Of a stretch of 64,000 nt of DNA, positions 61,338 through 64,000 are shown piece by piece; position 1 is the first letter of the stretch; each line of letters opens with the position of its first letter. Under the pieces are notes generated by a model. It worked only from the letters and a program-made list of their open reading frames with translations. It ran no database searches and had not been told where the DNA came from. The translations under genes were made by a program, and so were the position numbers. Where the stretch lies: assembly GCA_907163375.1 (NCBI GenBank), contig CAJQUW010005287.1:124001-188000 (forward strand), read 5' to 3'. This stretch comes from Prostheceraeus crozeri. Lineage: Eukaryota > Platyhelminthes > Polycladida > Euryleptidae.

Positions 61338-62372
61338 CCTTGTAGATGAAAATAGAAACCGCATTTATTGTTTGTTGCAACGCGACATGTTTCGCCTGTT
61401 CTGCTTCACGCGTGACACAGGAATGAAATACACAATGTTGAACATGATCTTGAATGAGAACACAAATATCGATCTAAGAGAGAGACAGACAAGGTCAAAC
61501 ATTAACATGCGGACACATAATTGGAACGGTAGTCTAGATTAGAACACAAGCTACACATGTAATAACATGTGTACACGGTCTGCAATAGAGAAGTCATACA
61601 AATAATTAAAGAGAAAGTTACCAAGGCAGACTAAGTGAAATAACGAAATCTTTTTGTACACATAGGTCGGGAGAAAAACGGCGAATAGTGAGGGCTTCCA
61701 TGAAGGACAAAATAAAATAGCGTTGGTGATAAAACATGACTTTAAAAGAAGAGCGTGCTGTGGAAACGTCACAGTTGCAGGACTGCAAATGTCGAGTTAT
61801 AGCACTGGACGGATTACGTGTAGATCGGGGCGGCTTACGGACGGGATTGCTCAGCCACTTCGGTACATGCTCCGGAATTCGCTCACCTAGTCTACGGTTC
61901 GTTCTACCAATATACCTGCTACTGCAGGTGCACGTGTATGAGTATATAACGCTGGAGCGTTGGTGAACAGGAACCGCATCTTTCGCTGAACGCACCGGAA
62001 CACGTCGGGTGCTGAAAACGACAACAGCTTGAGCAGCCGGGAATAGACTCAAAGTCTTCTTTACCGCAGCTTTGAAGAATGCAGCTGCTCTCTCGCCGAT
62101 GTAAGGAGCCTTCACAATAATCCTCTTCTTTTCGGGTCCCATCTCTGCTGGCTTATCTTCTTGAGAGCACTGACTCATGTACTTTTCGATGAAGAATAGA
62201 GGATAGCCATTAACCATCAAAACTTGCTTTATCAGTCGCAGTTCTGCACCCAAAGTCTCCGGCGAACATATTCTATGCGCCTTCATGGTAAGCGTTTTAA
62301 CTAAATTGACTTTTGTAGATGCGTGGAACGAAGCTGTAAAAACTGGTGTAAAGTCCCGTCCACGTCGGTTTT
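61338..62372 (-). repeat. Left arm of the inverted Penelope-like pair
   Basis: Reverse complement of 62,546-63,576. At least one substitution separates the arms (AAAATAGAAACC here against AAAATAAAAACC in the mirrored right arm). The loop of about 173 bp (62,373-62,545) holds unique reverse transcriptase sequence. Confidence 0.85.
61618..62286 (-). pseudogene. Penelope-like element: RT end and GIY-YIG nuclease (left arm)
   Basis: A 222-residue frame; residues 1-100 are the linker after the RT domain (SPETLGAELRLIKQVLMVNGYP). Residues ~113-143 hold the GIY-YIG start IYSYTCTCSSRYIGRTNRRLGER, followed by EHVPKWL and a His/Cys pair (TRHLQSCNC). GIY-YIG endonucleases in Penelope-like elements nick target DNA. 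The upstream RT is separated by a frameshift at an A run near 62,317. Confidence 0.8.
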
Positions 62373-62629
62373 CTGTAGATAGAAGTCATCACTAAGCCAT
62401 CATCCCGACGAAAACAATTTACATCAAGAAAATGCAAACTGTTGGCTGTCTCCAGCTCACATGTAAATCGAATAGACGGATGTACACTATTGAAGGCTTG
62501 CAGATGACTATCAATATCACCGTCTGAGGAAACCACCAGAAACCACCGACGTGGACGGGACTTTACACCAGTTTTTACAGCTTCGTTCCACGCATCTACA
62601 AAAGTCAATTTAGTTAAAACGCTTACCAT
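62297..62629 (-). pseudogene. Penelope-like reverse transcriptase fragment in the loop
   Basis: The central part, about residues 28-85, reads as the end of a Penelope-like RT: DIDSHLQAFNSVHPSIRF, NSLHFLDVN and TSIYRKPTWTGLYTSF are typical. The flanks of this frame are arm sequence (the first ~27 residues come from the opposite arm) and are not part of the protein. The catalytic YxDD region is absent. Confidence 0.75.
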
Positions 62630-63576
62630 GAAGGCGCATAGAATATGTTCGCCGGAGACTTTGGGTGCAGAACTGCGACTGATAAAGCAAGTTTTGATGG
62701 TTAATGGCTATCCTCTATTCTTCATCGAAAAGTACATGAGTCAGTGCTCTCAAGAAGATAAGCCAGCAGAGATGGGACCCGAAAAGAAGAGGATTATTGT
62801 GAAGGCTCCTTACATCGGCGAGAGAGCAGCTGCATTCTTCAAAGCTGCGGTAAAGAAGACTTTGAGTCTATTCCCGGCTGCTCAAGCTGTTGTCGTTTTC
62901 AGCACCCGACGTGTTCCGGTGCGTTCAGCGAAAGATGCGGTTCCTGTTCACCAACGCTCCAGCGTTATATACTCATACACGTGCACCTGCAGTAGCAGGT
63001 ATATTGGTAGAACGAACCGTAGACTAGGTGAGCGAATTCCGGAGCATGTACCGAAGTGGCTGAGCAATCCCGTCCGTAAGCCGCCCCGATCTACACGTAA
63101 TCCGTCCAGTGCTATAACTCGACATTTGCAGTCCTGCAACTGTGACGTTTCCACAGCACGCTCTTCTTTTAAAGTCATGTTTTATCACCAACGCTATTTT
63201 ATTTTGTCCTTCATGGAAGCCCTCACTATTCGCCGTTTTTCTCCCGACCTATGTGTACAAAAAGATTTCGTTATTTCACTTAGTCTGCCTTGGTAACTTT
63301 CTCTTTAATTATTTGTATGACTTCTCTATTGCAGACCGTGTACACATGTTATTACATGTGTAGCTTGTGTTCTAATCTAGACTACCGTTCCAATTATGTG
63401 TCCGCATGTTAATGTTTGACCTTGTCTGTCTCTCTCTTAGATCGATATTTGTGTTCTCATTCAAGATCATGTTCAACATTGTGTATTTCATTCCTGTGTC
63501 ACGCGTGAAGCAGAACAGGCGAAACATGTCGCGTTGCAACAAACAATAAATGCGGTTTTTATTTTCATCTACAAGG
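62546..63576 (+). repeat. Right arm of the inverted Penelope-like pair
   Basis: Mirror of 61,338-62,372. Confidence 0.85.
62628..63296 (+). pseudogene. Penelope-like GIY-YIG part (right arm)
   Basis: Same 222-residue translation as the left arm, with the GIY-YIG motifs intact, but with no reverse transcriptase upstream. Confidence 0.8.
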
Positions 63577-64000
63577 TATTTAGCCTACATCAGAACCTTC
63601 ACCAGTGAAAAGCTCACATGGTACAACAGTGGGCCTATTACCAAGTACATGTGTATAGTAAAGACTAAACAGTTTGCTTTTAGTAGTATTTTTTTAGTAG
63701 TAGCTTTTAGTAGTGCGGCATAAAGATCTCCCCGATTTGCCATAGTTATGAAACGAAAAAGAAGACAGATGCAAGAATTCTTTTATATTCCAAAAGTAGT
63801 TCATATAATGCCATTATCATATTTTCTATGCAAAACGTGTCTTCTCTTATTTGCGATTCTGATAGTCTAGGTTAACAAAAGACACTACTGAAGTGACTCA
63901 TCTCCGCTCTCTTATTGGCGTTCACGTGCCGTATAACAGCATTCTTGGAATTGCATTGTCATGGCGTGGAGTGGAAAGCATCGTGCCTTTGTTGTCGAGG
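63577..64000 (+). repeat. R1 end plus transposase start, copy of 55,484-55,907
   Basis: Follows 55,484-55,907 base for base in spacing: R1 tail to 63,720, then the transposase 5' flank, then ATG at 63,961 with the first 13 codons (MAWSGKHRAFVVE) before the window ends. A further transposase copy therefore probably continues beyond the window. Confidence 0.85.

Overview
This is AT-rich invertebrate nuclear DNA made almost entirely of mobile and virus-derived sequence. I saw no single-copy host gene. The mix of an adintovirus/Polinton provirus, a mariner DD34D transposase, a second Tc1/mariner-like transposase, a Penelope-like element with a GIY-YIG nuclease and a Ty3/gypsy retrotransposon is typical of arthropods, although the Penelope-like part also resembles flatworm copies. 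The host is therefore an inference.

Layout. 1-14.0 kb: a decayed adintovirus/Polinton copy on the + strand (fibre-like coiled coil, Gly/Ala-rich virion protein, double jelly-roll major capsid, small proteins, pX-like protein, parvovirus-type PLA2, retroviral-type integrase) with an adenain-like protease on the - strand. A 9,250-bp tract of only T and G splits the pX-like gene. 14.7-18.3 kb: a second copy of the capsid module, inverted, with a mariner inserted in its major capsid gene. 18,303-44,996: a Ty3/gypsy element (141-bp LTRs, 5-bp target duplication AGAAA) inserted in the fibre-like gene of that second copy. The second copy resumes at 44,997-54,723 (unknown gene, protein-primed DNA polymerase B, packaging ATPase, penton-like protein, coiled coil and membrane proteins). 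54.7-64 kb: repeats, a split transposase, and an inverted pair of Penelope-like fragments.

The most unusual object is at 19,798-42,165. It is a 22,368-bp element that is palindromic from end to end, inserted in the gypsy pol gene with an exact 6-bp target duplication (TATGAG). Removing it with one copy of the duplication puts pol back in frame across the junction. Its ends are AGT...ACT and the axis at 32,519/32,520 has no spacer. Each arm carries, from the outside in: poly-C satellite repeats, a TATA-led block dense in RNA-like hairpins, several small ORFs including a RING-like protein and a DEDDh exonuclease-like pseudogene, and an AATAAA-rich tandem array. The arms differ by point changes and by about ten 300-bp repeat units, so they are not one sequence simply read twice. 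I do not recognise this element as a described family.

Two hairpin families also stand out: GC-rich multi-hairpin modules scattered in and between provirus genes, one an in-frame 36-nt insertion; and hairpins with an invariant CTAT loop on differing stems inside the palindrome. Nesting order, oldest first: provirus, then gypsy, then palindrome. Nearly all genes are broken, but several breaks lie at homopolymers and may be sequencing errors.
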